The position numbers and the translations under genes are program-made. The notes beneath the pieces are model-generated. The model saw nothing but the letters and a program-made list of their open reading frames with translations, was not told the origin of the DNA and did no database searches. A DNA stretch of 41,671 nt. Origin: Symsagittifera roscoffensis (Eukaryota > Xenacoelomorpha > Acoela > Convolutidae). The stretch spans positions 18,170,143 to 18,211,813 of the forward strand of contig NC_087063.1 in assembly GCF_963678635.1 (NCBI RefSeq), given 5' to 3'. Below, piece by piece: positions 23,901 through 30,406 of the stretch (positions are counted from its first letter, which is position 1; every line of letters starts with the position of its first letter).

Positions 23901-26900
23901 CTGCATTCTTTGAGTGTAGGGTTTGTAATTGCAAATTTTGTAGTTTTTTATTCAAATTTTCATACAAATTTTAAGAAATAAAAAATTTTGTGAAGTTTTA
24001 TATAAGTTCTATGAAAAAGTTTCAAATCAACTACAAAACACCATATCTGGGAAGCAATTGAGCAGTCGCAATTGGACGCAAAACTTGCAACTCCTGAGAT
24101 TACTCTTACAGTAAAAGAAAAACGTTGGGAAATTCAAATTTTGTGAAACTTCAACCTTAAGTTTTCTAATAAGATATTTTTTTGGAAACCAGAAAGAACG
24201 TCACATCTCGAAAACTACTAAGATTTGATCAGTCTCAATTGAAGGCAATATTTGCAAGTACTCTGACAGCACACAACTAAAGGGTTGGGATTTCACTTTT
24301 GTGAATTATTTTGTAATTTTAGTTTGAAAGTTTCCGAAGATATCACGAAAACCGTCATATCTCTTGAACTTTAAAGATTTGGGCATTCTTAATTGGAGGC
24401 TGAATTCGCAACCCCTGAGATTACTCTGAGACACTCACCAAACACAGGCTAGGAATTTCGAATTTTGAAAAATTGAATTAAATTTTCATGAAACTTTTTT
24501 TGAAAAATTCACCAAAAAACGTCATATCTGGAAAACTACAAGGTTTTGAGCAGTCATATTTGGCGGTAAAATTATCAACTCCTAAGATTACCCTGACAGC
24601 CTCACTACAGAAATGGTAATTTCAAATTTTGTGAAAACTTTTATATCTAAGTTCTCTGAAAAAGTTTGTAAAAATCCTAAAAAACGTTTTGGAATTTTTC
24701 GACATCTAAGTTTTTTTTCATAATTTCTCAAAAATCCGAAAAACGTCATTTCTCGAAATCTACAAGGATTTGAGCATCCATACTCAGACGCAACATTCGC
24801 AACCCCTGAGAGTACCCTCACAAATTCCAACAACAGGATTGAGATCTTCAAATTTTTGGAAGTTTTTTTTTGAAAATTAAATCATAAAAAACGTCATATC
24901 TCGATAACTACAAGGACTTGAGAAGTGAGATTTGGAGGCAAGATTTGCAACCCCTGAGAGTACCTTGACTGCCCTTAACTACTGCGTGAGAATTTCAAAA
25001 ATTGAGAAACTTTTTAAACTTGAATGTTCTAGAGAATTTTGAAAAATCTCGAAAAATGCCGTATCTCGTTAACTAAAGGGATTTGGTTATTTATATATGG
25101 AGGCCAGAATAACAAAACCTGCGAAAAATCTGACAGAATCCAGCTATTGGGTAGCTCATTTCAAACTTGATGAAATGAACTGATTGTAAACTGGAAAAAC
25201 GAAAAAAAAAACATTAACCATTGCAATATACGATATAGCTTAGACGTTCAAAATTCTTTTGGTAAACATTCAAATTATTACGTTGAAAAAGCTTAAACAC
25301 AACAAAATAGTGAAGCCCGCATTTAAATATACAATGTAGATACATAGATAATAGATAGATAAAAAAAACAGGTAAACAGACAGACTTAATTTGACCTCGA
25401 AAAAAAAATGCCGAAAAATTAATGACCTTGCGGAAAGTTCATCGAAAATTTTTTTAAAGCATCGCAATATAAGATATAGCTTAAAAGTGAACAAATTCTT
25501 TCGCAAAATTATTATGCTTAAATATGGGAAAAAGCTGTCAAACGCATTTAAATAAAGTAAGTATAGATAGATAGATAGATAGATAGATAGATTTGTTGAA
25601 ATAGTAGCAACACTAATTAGCATTTTAAATGTAGCTTTTAACTGAATTAGCTTACGTGATACACTTTGGCCATTTTATTACACTTTGCTAACGGCTGGAA
25701 AAAATATCGGCTCGTTTATCCTTTATTTTAGCTTTAAAAAACATGCAAAAAAATCCAGAGACATTCTCCAATTTATTAGCTGCACCATTGGAAACTTATT
25801 TTTAAGACAGAGGTGTAGCTGCGCTTCGCAAGCACTTGCGAGAACACGACTAAAAAGCAAATCTAAAAAGTGCACAAAACAAAATAGAAACAAGCCTCGA
25901 ATTAGCAAGAACTCAGCTAGGTCTAGGATTCGATCTGCGACCAACTGCAATTAAGATATCTTTAGTCCCACGCACTATCCACTCAGCCACGCATGCTTAG
26001 CAACCGACTAACACTAGTTACGAATAAGCATCTGGATATTCTAATAAATTACTAATGCCATTCATCAAAAGTGGCTACAATTACTAAATTTGACTCAATT
26101 TTGCAAGTAATAATTTGGATTATAACAAAAAAAAGGCATCCACACTAACTTAGCATGTAACAAATCATTATGTATATATTATGCATTTCAAACATTGCCA
26201 GATATATTGTGTAAGAAACTTTCTGAAATCGAGTTGTCATTATTGTTACATTGTTTGAAGCAAATCATTGCTTTCGGTTCATTTGATGAATTAAAAGTGC
26301 ATCAACTGTTTTAACTTATTACTATTCGAAAGTCAAAGCCCATGCGCCTAAAAGTGGCACCAAAAATTGCGAATTACGTTGGAAAAAAGAAGTTTCATAC
26401 TAATACAATCGCTTCGCAAATGTAAGCAATCCGCTATGTGCAAACAAGATTGTTCGTACATCAGTGCAAAGCCCTGAATGTTCCGAATGCCCCTTAATCC
26501 ATATCGAAAAGTTTTTAGGAAAAGAAAATACTTAAAAAGATAAATCAAAGATCATGTGTGAAAAGTTGAGTCGAACGAAATTAATACGACCAAGAGCTAG
26601 CCTCAATTAATTTAGAACAATTTTGCTGTTCGCCACGCATAAACAATTCGCGTTAAACTTTAAGGACTCTGGATACCAGCAACAAAGCGCGCATAAATTA
26701 GTCCAAATCATGACCAAATTGGCAATTTTCAAACTCCCAAAACTTTGCAAAAAATGAGCCGAGGTAGAAAATCTTTCGATTTCAGGGAGTCGATATCTTC
26801 CAAAGGGCACAACAATTTTTTTGTTAAAAAACTATTATTTCGATCGCCGAAAAATGACTGAATAAAAAAACCAAACCAAGCATTAATTTTCTGTTTTTTT

Positions 26901-27886
26901 TCGAACAATTAAGAAGAAAATCCATAGTTTAACTGATCCGACGAAAAATATACAGCCCCTCGACAATCGAAGTCGAACGGTTTTAATTTGCAAAAACAGA
27001 ACAACTGCTGCTCGGTCTTGAACCACTGAGCCTTGTCAACCCAAGAGCATGATCCGTACAGTACCTCTACTAGCTTTGTTTTTTCAACTTGACCGCTCAG
27101 CTTAACGAATAATAATTTCTTAAAATGATGTTATCAAAAAAAATAGCAGATCATGTTATTTCGATGAGCAAACGGCTTACCTTGCAAACTCCAGCACATC
27201 TGCATAAGCTTGTTAAGTCCAGAAATGAGAAAACTCTGAAATGCAGGAGAACAATTTCAGAATTTTATACAAGGGAACATTTTACAGCTTTGACAACCAA
27301 AGAATCGAATTTATATAATGTAGGAGTTTTTTTTTTACTTTCGAACTCAAAAACTTTATTGTATAACAGAGCATATACTTTCCATCACAAAATACTGTTT
27401 CAAATAGCAAGTATTTTATTTTAAAACTTCGTCCAAATATCAGCTCCTGATCTCTCGCAATTGTAATAGAAATTCACTTTTGATTTAGTGTTGGCTTTTT
27501 AATTGACTTCTTCTTAACTGCAGCGTCAAACTAAAATTCACTCATCGAGACCAGAAACACTGTTGCACTAAAGACATGTATAAAACTCTTCAACAACCCG
27601 AAAAAAAAACTTTCATGTAAACACTGATGATATGTACTCTAGATGTTTATTTACCTGAAAAAGATTTCTCTCGGAATGCGGTCATCATTTATTGATGAGA
27701 TGCTTCGAGACTCAATTCGATAGTTAGTCACCTGATCAACAGAAAAAAAAATAAGACACAAAAACATGGGGCTGAAATGATTTGCACTCAAATTTTACTC
27801 ACCGTTCCATTCGAGGAATGTACCGAATTTCCATTTTGATACTGAATTGCACCATTGCTATGTCCGTTCCGGTTACTAAGCTCCAT
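2831..27886 (-). CDS. FBXL20: F-box/leucine-rich-repeat protein, FBXL2/FBXL20 type, 15 coding exons (456 aa)
   Basis: Assembled by eye as complement(join(2831..2932, 3415..3627, 12071..12127, 12256..12309, 13655..13715, 15679..15809, 18048..18122, 18438..18564, 18990..19085, 19160..19228, 19296..19390, 19454..19528, 27181..27235, 27655..27731, 27803..27886)). All introns are GT-AG, phases agree, and there is no internal stop. Order of domains: Asn/Ser-rich N-terminus (1-42), F-box (about 44-90, with FSFLDLTSLCRCAGVC), about 12 LRRs of the LNLxxCxxITDxxL type (about 105-425), the VHAYFAP block typical of this family, and a C-terminal CCVL. Known for the family: F-box proteins bind SKP1-CUL1 and the LRRs choose ubiquitylation targets; FBXL2 and FBXL20 carry CaaX boxes, and FBXL2 is prenylated and membrane-bound. 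Human FBXL20 is about 436 aa. Whether this is FBXL2 or FBXL20 is not resolved, since invertebrates may have one ancestral gene; the symbol is provisional. Confidence 0.92.
3415..3627 (-). CDS. FBXL20: FBXL2/20 exon 14 (residues 353-423, LRRs 10-12)
   Basis: 213 nt, acceptor CTATTTTTAG and strong donor AGA/GTGAGT. It encodes ILSHCDQITDEGI, LEKIKLDNCPQVSDASL and EIDLFDCQLITRPGIASLR. GC-rich, with G/C-ending codons. If the donor were not used, the frame would stop 28 nt further on (TAA at 3385-3387) after ten extra residues. The spliced form is preferred because exon 15 restores the family C-terminus. Confidence 0.95.
4600..4665 (-). repeat. tRNA-like SINE head
   Basis: On the minus strand, A box TGGCGTAGAAGTAGCG (4658-4643) and B box GTTTGAATCCC (4615-4605), 28 nt apart: tRNA spacing. 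The remainder folds poorly, so this is a SINE head rather than a working tRNA. Confidence 0.6.
4907..5106 (-). repeat. tRNA-derived SINE with shared 3' tail
   Basis: On the minus strand, A box GTCAGCTAGAGCAGTT (5102-5087), B box GTAATTCGATTTC (5060-5048) and, about 115 nt on, a tail at 4933-4907 with the CTCTGTG end shared with the copies near 8,930, 16,350 and 25,820. Diverged. Confidence 0.55.
5270..6300 (+). repeat. Composite repeat B, copy 1: ~85-bp tandem units plus conserved tail
   Basis: The motif GAATCGGTT-GCGAAAAGTT recurs at 5421, 5507, 5591, 5675, 5762 and 5848, a period of 84-87 bp. Units also share 'GCAAGCTATTCAAGC' and 'TTCAAGTTATTTCATG'. The array is followed by a tail with 'GGCAGGTACTGCCTAGCCTTGAAG' and 'GCGTCCATAGCGCATTGAGAC'. 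Non-coding. Confidence 0.7.
6540..6935 (+). repeat. Composite repeat B, copy 2
   Basis: One or two ~85-bp units (GAATCGGTTCGCGAAAAG at about 6583), then the same tail: AAGTACTGTCTAGCCTGGAAG, GTCCATAGCGCATTAAGAC, ending ATTTTATATAAAAGAT. It is much shorter than copy 1 because it has fewer tandem units. Confidence 0.7.
7690..8295 (+). repeat. Composite repeat B, copy 3
   Basis: About four ~80-bp units with AATCGGTTTGCGAAAAG (near 7707, 7785, 7862 and 7949), then the tail with CAGGCACTGTCTAGCCTTGAA and GCGTCCATAGCGCATTCGGA, ending TTAGTATAAAAGAT. The array-then-tail order matches copies 1 and 2. Confidence 0.7.
8913..9430 (-). repeat. Cluster of tRNA-derived SINEs with shared tail
   Basis: Near-consensus head on the minus strand: A box TGGCGTAGAGGTGA (9415-9402) and B box GGTTCGACTCC (9372-9362). 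A second, decayed head lies at about 9250-9210 (GTTTGATTCCA). The tail at 8940-8913 reads GAAGCTCAGCTTTGCCTCTG. Body sequence 'AACAGACGGACGATAGTCCG' recurs in variant form near 9,150 and 10,815, so several copies are nested or in tandem. Confidence 0.65.
9852..9915 (-). repeat. tRNA-like SINE head
   Basis: On the minus strand, A box TAGCCTGGTGGTAACG (9911-9896) and B box GTTCGAACGTG (9867-9857), 28 nt apart. The different A box suggests a different tRNA ancestor from the other heads. A more decayed head lies near 10,890-10,940. Confidence 0.55.
10127..10620 (+). repeat. Interspersed repeat family A
   Basis: Starts with AGCCAACAAAAAGTTGGAAAAG and carries the family landmarks in order: 'CTTAAGCTCTTTGAATTTC', 'TTTAACCCAACTTAAGAAA', 'TTCCGCTG', 'CGAAACTAGAAATCGTTC', 'TTTCCACGTTCGCATTTGG' and the end 'GACTACGTTCATTACTCTTAA'. 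Confidence 0.65.
12071..12127 (-). CDS. FBXL20: FBXL2/20 exon 13 (residues 334-352, LRRs 9-10)
   Basis: 57 nt, phase 0, between TTTGTTTTAG and GTTAGT. It encodes LTDATLQNFAANCPYIREM. Joined to exon 14 it gives CPYIREMILSHC, which aligns without gaps to FBXL20 'CPRLQVLSLSHC'. Confidence 0.92.
12256..12309 (-). CDS. FBXL20: FBXL2/20 exon 12 (residues 316-333, LRR 9)
   Basis: 54 nt, phase 0, between CTTTTCTAG and GTGAGT. It encodes NRTEEHLLEKLDVEECNH, aligning with FBXL20 'ELEKMDLEECVQ'. It is identified by its fit between the neighbouring exons as well as by this match. Confidence 0.87.
12340..13062 (+). repeat. Repeat family A, two copies in tandem
   Basis: Copies at 12,340-12,595 and 12,598-13,062 in the intron between exons 11 and 12. 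Both start with AGCCAA..TTGGAAAA; the second ends TACTCACTACGTTCATTACTCTTAA. Two ORFs of 80-85 residues run across them but do not align to each other as proteins. Confidence 0.65.
13096..13530. mobile_element. GC-richer DNA-transposon-like remnant
   Basis: Begins CAGGGGCGGATCTAGGATTT, an end seen in many metazoan DNA-transposon families, and contains GC-rich blocks (GGCGCGCGCTCCCCC; GGGTCGGATCCC) unlike the intron around it. The 108- and 80-residue ORFs on opposite strands show no transposase motif. Probably a non-autonomous remnant; the class is a guess. Confidence 0.4.
13161..13280 (+). repeat. Left arm of an inverted repeat around exon 11
   Basis: GACCAAATTG, CTCTCCCAAA, AAGACCCTGT, AAAATTTTG and AACAGGCCGAAAAAGGCG occur here in order and recur in reverse complement at 14,173-14,271. 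This arm has about 20-30 extra bases in the middle. Confidence 0.75.
13655..13715 (-). CDS. FBXL20: FBXL2/20 exon 11 (residues 296-315, LRR 8)
   Basis: 61 nt between TTTGTTTAG and GTAAAT. It encodes NLELNSCAAITDVGFSHLTR, aligning with FBXL20 'ILEVARCSQLTDVGFTTLAR'. It lies inside transposon-like sequence between two inverted repeats. Confidence 0.9.
14173..14271 (-). repeat. Right arm of the inverted repeat around exon 11
   Basis: Reverse-complement relative of 13,161-13,280: CGCCTTTTTCGGCCTGTT, ACAGGGTCTTTATAGTGATT, TGGGAGAGC, CAATTTGGTC. The arms are about 890 nt apart with exon 11 between them. The sequence outside the arms does not match, so these may be two separate insertions of one family. 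Confidence 0.75.
14490..15060. other. Unassigned, GC-richer intron segment
   Basis: A 146-residue minus-strand ORF (14,930-14,490) runs here with a hydrophobic N-terminal half. It shows no domain I recognise, no plausible splice partner and no family-like pattern. The base composition differs from nearby intron, which suggests an old insertion. Not called as a gene. Confidence 0.3.
15679..15809 (-). CDS. FBXL20: FBXL2/20 exon 10 (residues 252-295, LRRs 6-8)
   Basis: 131 nt, acceptor GTTGTGTAG and donor GTGATA. It encodes RVTDEGVTRVCEGCPLLETM and continues to SLLALGHNCPNI. It aligns with the FBXL20 stretch 'ITDEGLITICRGC...NALGQNCPRLR'. It is far more GC-rich than its surroundings and uses mainly G/C-ending codons. 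Overlapping ORFs on both strands (15,530-15,922) are shadows. Confidence 0.93.
16333..16765 (-). repeat. tRNA-derived SINE, full-length-like
   Basis: On the minus strand, A box TGGCTGAATGGTTAGT (16744-16729) and B box GATCGAATTTG (16699-16689) form a tRNA-Ser/Leu-like head. A ~320-nt body follows, ending in the tail TGCGAAGCGCAGCTTTGCCT and CTGTG (16360-16333). It sits in the intron between exons 9 and 10, on the gene's strand. Confidence 0.7.
17055..17300 (+). repeat. Two isolated monomers of the ~165-bp satellite-like repeat
   Basis: CATATCTCGAAAGCTGTTAAGG at 17062 and CATATCCTGAAAACTATAGGA at 17227 start two diverged monomers exactly 165 bp apart. Each goes on with 'GAGCTCGCA'-like sequence. 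They match the monomer layout of the large array at 19,983-25,697. The 99-residue minus-strand ORF here is incidental. Confidence 0.65.
18048..18122 (-). CDS. FBXL20: FBXL2/20 exon 9 (residues 227-251, LRRs 5-6)
   Basis: 75 nt, phase 0 at both ends, between TTTTTTTTCAG and GTATGT. It encodes FNDACMTLIGQNLNRLIVIN and VLKCA. The 'C-P' normally found before 'xL' is replaced by N-L, so this is one of the least canonical repeats. Confidence 0.9.
18438..18564 (-). CDS. FBXL20: FBXL2/20 exon 8 (residues 185-226, LRRs 4-5)
   Basis: 127 nt between TTCTTGCAG and GTCAGT. It encodes CANLEDVDLSWNKHISHVGF and CPNILRLRCAGVDK. In LRR 4 an Asn sits where the conserved Cys usually follows the SW pair. Confidence 0.94.
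18990..19085 (-). CDS. FBXL20: FBXL2/20 exon 7 (residues 153-184, LRR 3)
   Basis: 96 nt between TTTTTTCAG and GTGAGA. It encodes an LRR with HLKTLNLDSCDKISDSSL. It enters with one base completing Arg152 and leaves with GG of Gly184. Confidence 0.94.
19160..19228 (-). CDS. FBXL20: FBXL2/20 exon 6 (residues 130-152, LRR 2)
   Basis: 69 nt between TTTTTCAG and GTGAGT. It encodes IFAENCNQIEELNLRECRDI and TD, aligning with FBXL20 'TFAQNCRNIEVLNLNGCTKITD'. Both ends split codons. Confidence 0.95.
19296..19390 (-). CDS. FBXL20: FBXL2/20 exon 5 (residues 98-129, LRR 1)
   Basis: 95 nt. The acceptor is GTTGTTTAG; the donor is AAG/GTTAGT, splitting Arg129. It contains FLKSLNLKGCKNIGDSAI, the first cysteine-type LRR. 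Confidence 0.94.
19454..19528 (-). CDS. FBXL20: FBXL2/20 exon 4 (residues 73-97, end of F-box)
   Basis: 75 nt, phase 0 at both ends, after TTAAACAG and before GTAAGC. It encodes KWRELVKDGKNWQVLDLFSF and a few more residues, matching the FBXL20 'LALDGSNWQRIDLFDFQ' segment. It follows a 7.65-kb intron holding the tandem array. Confidence 0.94.
19983..21946 (+). repeat. Higher-order repeat unit 1 (~1.96 kb)
   Basis: Starts ATTCTTTGAGTGTAGGGTTT. It contains seven diverged monomers beginning CATATCTCGAAAACTACAAGG-like at 20120, 20286, 20449, 20599, 20787, 20941 and 21105 (spacing 150-188). Next come a ~500-bp non-monomer part, a (GATA)n microsatellite near 21,606 and a 200-bp spacer starting GACTTATGTCGTCACACGCA (21,745). 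The same 23-mer also precedes unit 1 at 19,960. Confidence 0.85.
21947..23904 (+). repeat. Higher-order repeat unit 2
   Basis: Almost identical to unit 1 over nearly its whole length, apart from a few substitutions and homopolymer changes and a ~10-base deletion near the first monomer. It starts 1,964 bp after unit 1. The 23-mer spacer start recurs at about 23,703. The high identity points to recent duplication or conversion. Confidence 0.88.
23905..25697 (+). repeat. Higher-order repeat unit 3, diverged, lacking the spacer
   Basis: Starts 1,958 bp after unit 2. It shares the deletion near monomer 1 with unit 2 but has many extra substitutions and small indels, for example ~27 extra bases near 24,463. 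The GATA run near 25,564 is longer. The unit ends at GCTAACGGCTG, where the spacer would begin. A minus-strand ORF is present in all three units at different lengths because of homopolymer and GATA changes, so it is not a gene. Confidence 0.85.
25803..26000 (-). repeat. tRNA-derived SINE
   Basis: On the minus strand, A box TGGCTGAGTGGATAGT (25989-25974) and B box GATCGAATCCT (25935-25925), a tRNA-Ser/Leu-like head with a long variable region. The tail TGCGAAGCGCAGCTACACCT (near 25,830-25,811) is shared with the 16.3-kb copy. It abuts the tandem array. The 75- and 89-residue ORFs here are incidental. Confidence 0.7.
27013..27075 (-). repeat. Decayed tRNA-like SINE head
   Basis: On the minus strand, B box GGTTCAAGACC (27024-27014) and an A-box-like GCTAGTAGAGGTAC (27074-27061). 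Weak by itself; called because the same family is common in this window. It ends about 105 bases before exon 3. Confidence 0.4.
27181..27235 (-). CDS. FBXL20: FBXL2/20 exon 3 (residues 55-72, F-box core)
   Basis: 55 nt between a TTTCAG acceptor and a GTAAGC donor. It encodes VFSFLDLTSLCRCAGVCK, closely matching the core F-box of FBXL2/20 (FSFLDVVTLCRCAQVS). It completes the codon split in exon 2 and ends in phase 0. A 99-residue plus-strand ORF over this position is a shadow. Confidence 0.93.
27655..27731 (-). CDS. FBXL20: FBXL2/20 exon 2 (residues 29-54, start of F-box)
   Basis: 77 nt. It enters in phase 0 after TTGATCAG and ends with AG before GTAAAT, splitting Arg54. The end encodes INDDRIPREIFF, aligning with the 'LPKELLLRIF' start of the FBXL20 F-box. 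Confidence 0.88.
27803..27886 (-). CDS. FBXL20: FBXL2/20 exon 1 (residues 1-28)
   Basis: 84 nt, starting at the ATG at 27886-27884 and ending at a GTGAGT donor. It encodes MELSNRNGHSNGAIQY and on to NGT, a low-complexity Asn/Ser/Gly N-terminus with no recognised domain. This start was chosen because it joins in frame to the F-box exons. The only nearby upstream ATG (27897) opens a two-codon frame. Confidence 0.85.
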
Positions 27887-27944
27887 AGTTATTCCATTTT
27901 GTCACATTATGAAAGACAAAGCATTTAGAGCAAACTTTTATTCT
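27887..27944 (-). promoter_or_regulatory. FBXL 5' leader with 3' splice-site-like acceptor and two-codon uORF
   Basis: On the minus strand TTTTTTACTTTTTTCAG ends at 27943, a strong acceptor 56 nt before the start codon. It could close a 5'UTR intron or serve as a trans-splice acceptor. Within the leader, ATG GAA TAA (27897-27889) ends two bases before the main ATG, a minimal uORF that could limit initiation. No TATA box or transcription start could be assigned. Confidence 0.4.
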
Positions 27945-28588
27945 GAAAAAAGTAAAAAACATTCATGGCAGCTGTTAAGTAGCGAGAAGTAGTCCGAATA
28001 GTTTTCTAACCAGGAAAAATGAGTTTAGGTCAACCAAAACAAAGAACAACTTTGTAGCTTAACACCAAAAAAGTGTGGTTAAGGTTCGGAAGCACTTTGG
28101 GTTGGTGTCCTTTTTAGGTAATCAGAAGGTCAAAAGTATCATAGTAACCGAGGTTACAGTCAGGAGTCCCTTCAAAAAAAAAATTAAAAAAAACACTTTA
28201 ATTGCACATCGAAATTAATTTCAATACACAAGTGTATGTCAAATGCTTTCTGTTTTTTTTCCTATCAGTTCATAAAAATATTATAACATCATTAGATACA
28301 CATAGTTACAATAACAATAAACAAAACAAACTCGATTACAATTATCGATGATTACTTTTCACCTGAGAGCTTCAAGATGGTTGGTAAATAAATGTTATTA
28401 TATAAACTTGAAGCTTTTCCATGAAACTTTACCATGAGTTGCCACAGAGGGGTCTTCTTTAAATAATAATAAATAATAATTTTTGAATTTTATCGTTGCT
28501 TTTCTGTATGTTACTATGTCTTTAAAGTTGACTTTATCATCTGTTATTTTGTTCCAGATTATGACGGACTTTTTAAAGAAGGAATTTT

Positions 28589-30329
28589 CTATGTATTGCC
28601 CATTGTATCTGTCGCCGAAATATAATTTTGGTTTCTTGTATTAATATCTATTTGGTGGTTATCATACTCAATGTTATAATAGGCTGGCAATAATTGATGT
28701 TGTATTTTCCAAAAGTGACATATTATTTTATAGTCCAGAAACATTGTTACTGGTAATATATTGTGTTTTAGCTTCAAGTCTGAAGATGAGTTGTATTTTG
28801 CACGATCGCAGCAAGTTTTTACTGCCCAGTTTAATTGTTTTTCCAGAGATATCATTAGGTTAGCGGATATTCCACTTAAAAGAATTGCTGGGTAATGCAG
28901 ATGACTAATTAACAGTGCATGCATTATCAAGAGTCTTGTTTTCGCTGACAATGGCTTTTTGATTGATTGAAGTGTTTTTATTCCGCATGCCATTTTCCTG
29001 AGAATATTTTTATCTTGGAATGTGAGAAACTGATCTAAAACTACTCCTAGGTATTTAACATTAGTTTTTTGCCTCAATTATTTTATCATCTAGAGTTATA
29101 GTATACTTTTCATCCTTTTTCCTTGAATGGTTTTTGCTCCAAACAATGAGTTCTGTTTTTTTTTGCCTTCAATTGAAGTGAATGTTCTAAAAAATAATTT
29201 GACAATACACAGCAATTGGCTTCGAGTGCTTTAATAGCTTTTTGTGGATCGTTATTTTCACAGAAGAGTAATGTATCATCCGCATATTGAACTATTTTAC
29301 ATGTTTTGTCAATTTGTTTGTTGAGATCGTTAATGTAGAGGTTGAATATTAGAGGGCCAAGGACAGTGCCCTGTGGGACACCCTGCTCAAGTGTAATCCA
29401 ATCGGATTCGGTGTTGTTAACAATTGTTTTCCGACTTCGGTTGGTGATAAAGGAATTGATCATTTCTATAGCTTCTTCGGAAAAATTTAACCCTTTTAGT
29501 TTTTGTTTAAGATAAGCATGATCAATAGAATCAAATGCTTTAGAGAGATCCAGTAAGGAACATGCTACAGTTTTGTTGTTGTCTATTGCTTTTCTGAATG
29601 CTTCAGTGCAATAAAGAATAGCGTCGATTGTTGAATATGATGTTCTGAACACAAATTGGGTATTACTTAGTAATTTTTGGGATATCAGATATTCGTTGAT
29701 TTGTTTATATAACAATTTTTCAAAAACTTTTGAAAGAGCCCCAGTTATAGAGATACGCCTATAATTTTCTGGCAGTTCTGGATCTTCTTTTTTGTATATT
29801 GGTGTGACAATTGCTTTTTTGAGCTTGCAAGGATATGTCTTGTTTTTCAAAAACTCATTGTACAGAAATGTCAGATGTGTGTATATTTCATTGCAGCCAT
29901 CCTTCAGTGCCCAGGCTGGAATTTTGGATGGACCTGGTGCCTTTGACAATTTAAATTATGAATTTTTTTTTTACATTCAGCTGATGTGATGAATCGGAAT
30001 GAAAATTTATTATTATTTCGAATTCTGTATGTAGAAGTCGGTGGACTTTTCCTGATTTTTGAATTTTTCTCATAAAAGCATCCAAGAGTTGAGAACTTGT
30101 AATTTAGCAGGTTCGCCATCTGTAAATTATTGGTTATGAAATCGCCGAAGGAGTTTCTAAGTAATGGAATGAGGTTGGAAGATTTTTTTGAGTTTCTTGT
30201 ATCGTTTATTATACTCCATTTTTTGCGTTCGCTTTTTTTCGAGTTAAACAGTTGGGAAATAAATTTATCATCTTCGTAGTTTACCTTTGGTTTGTCGTTG
30301 CGAATGAAAATAGTCTTCCGTGGGGACAT
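28589..30329 (-). pseudogene. LINE ORF2 fragments, reverse transcriptase and C-terminal region
   Basis: Three overlapping or adjacent frames. 30,329-29,904 is the linker. 29,949-29,110 holds the reverse transcriptase: KAPGPSKIPAWALK (block 1), KKAIVTPIYKK (2a), ENYRRISITGALSKVFEKLL, SLLDLSKAFDSIDH (A), GVPQGTVLGPLIFNLYINDL (B) and QYADDTLLF (C, catalytic). 29,077-28,589 carries the thumb and C-terminus (VKYLGVVLDQFLTF, LLIMHALLISHLHYPAILLSG). At least two frameshifts make it inactive. Confidence 0.85.
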
Positions 30330-30406
30330 TCTTTAATGGTGTCAGCAATGTTTGATGTGAAGATGTCGAGCATTATTTCGGGATTATTATTGCTACAGAA
30401 ACTTCT

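Larger units (their letters stand above)
19529..27180 (-). other. FBXL intron 3, 7.65 kb
   Basis: Separates the F-box exons 3 and 4. It is dominated by the 5.7-kb higher-order tandem array and also carries a SINE (25,803-26,000), a decayed tRNA-like head (27,013-27,075) and sequence shared with 7,230-7,320. The 108-residue ORF at 19,570-19,896 has no recognisable domain and is not called. Confidence 0.75.

Noticed and set aside
21404-25623. Minus-strand ORF present in all three tandem units (85, 98 and 117 residues)
   Set aside because: It is repeated because the DNA is repeated. Its ends change with homopolymer and GATA lengths, and GATA repeats supply the Ile-Tyr-Leu-Ser run.
27125-27424. 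99-residue plus-strand ORF
   Set aside because: It covers FBXL exon 3 antisense and has no domain.
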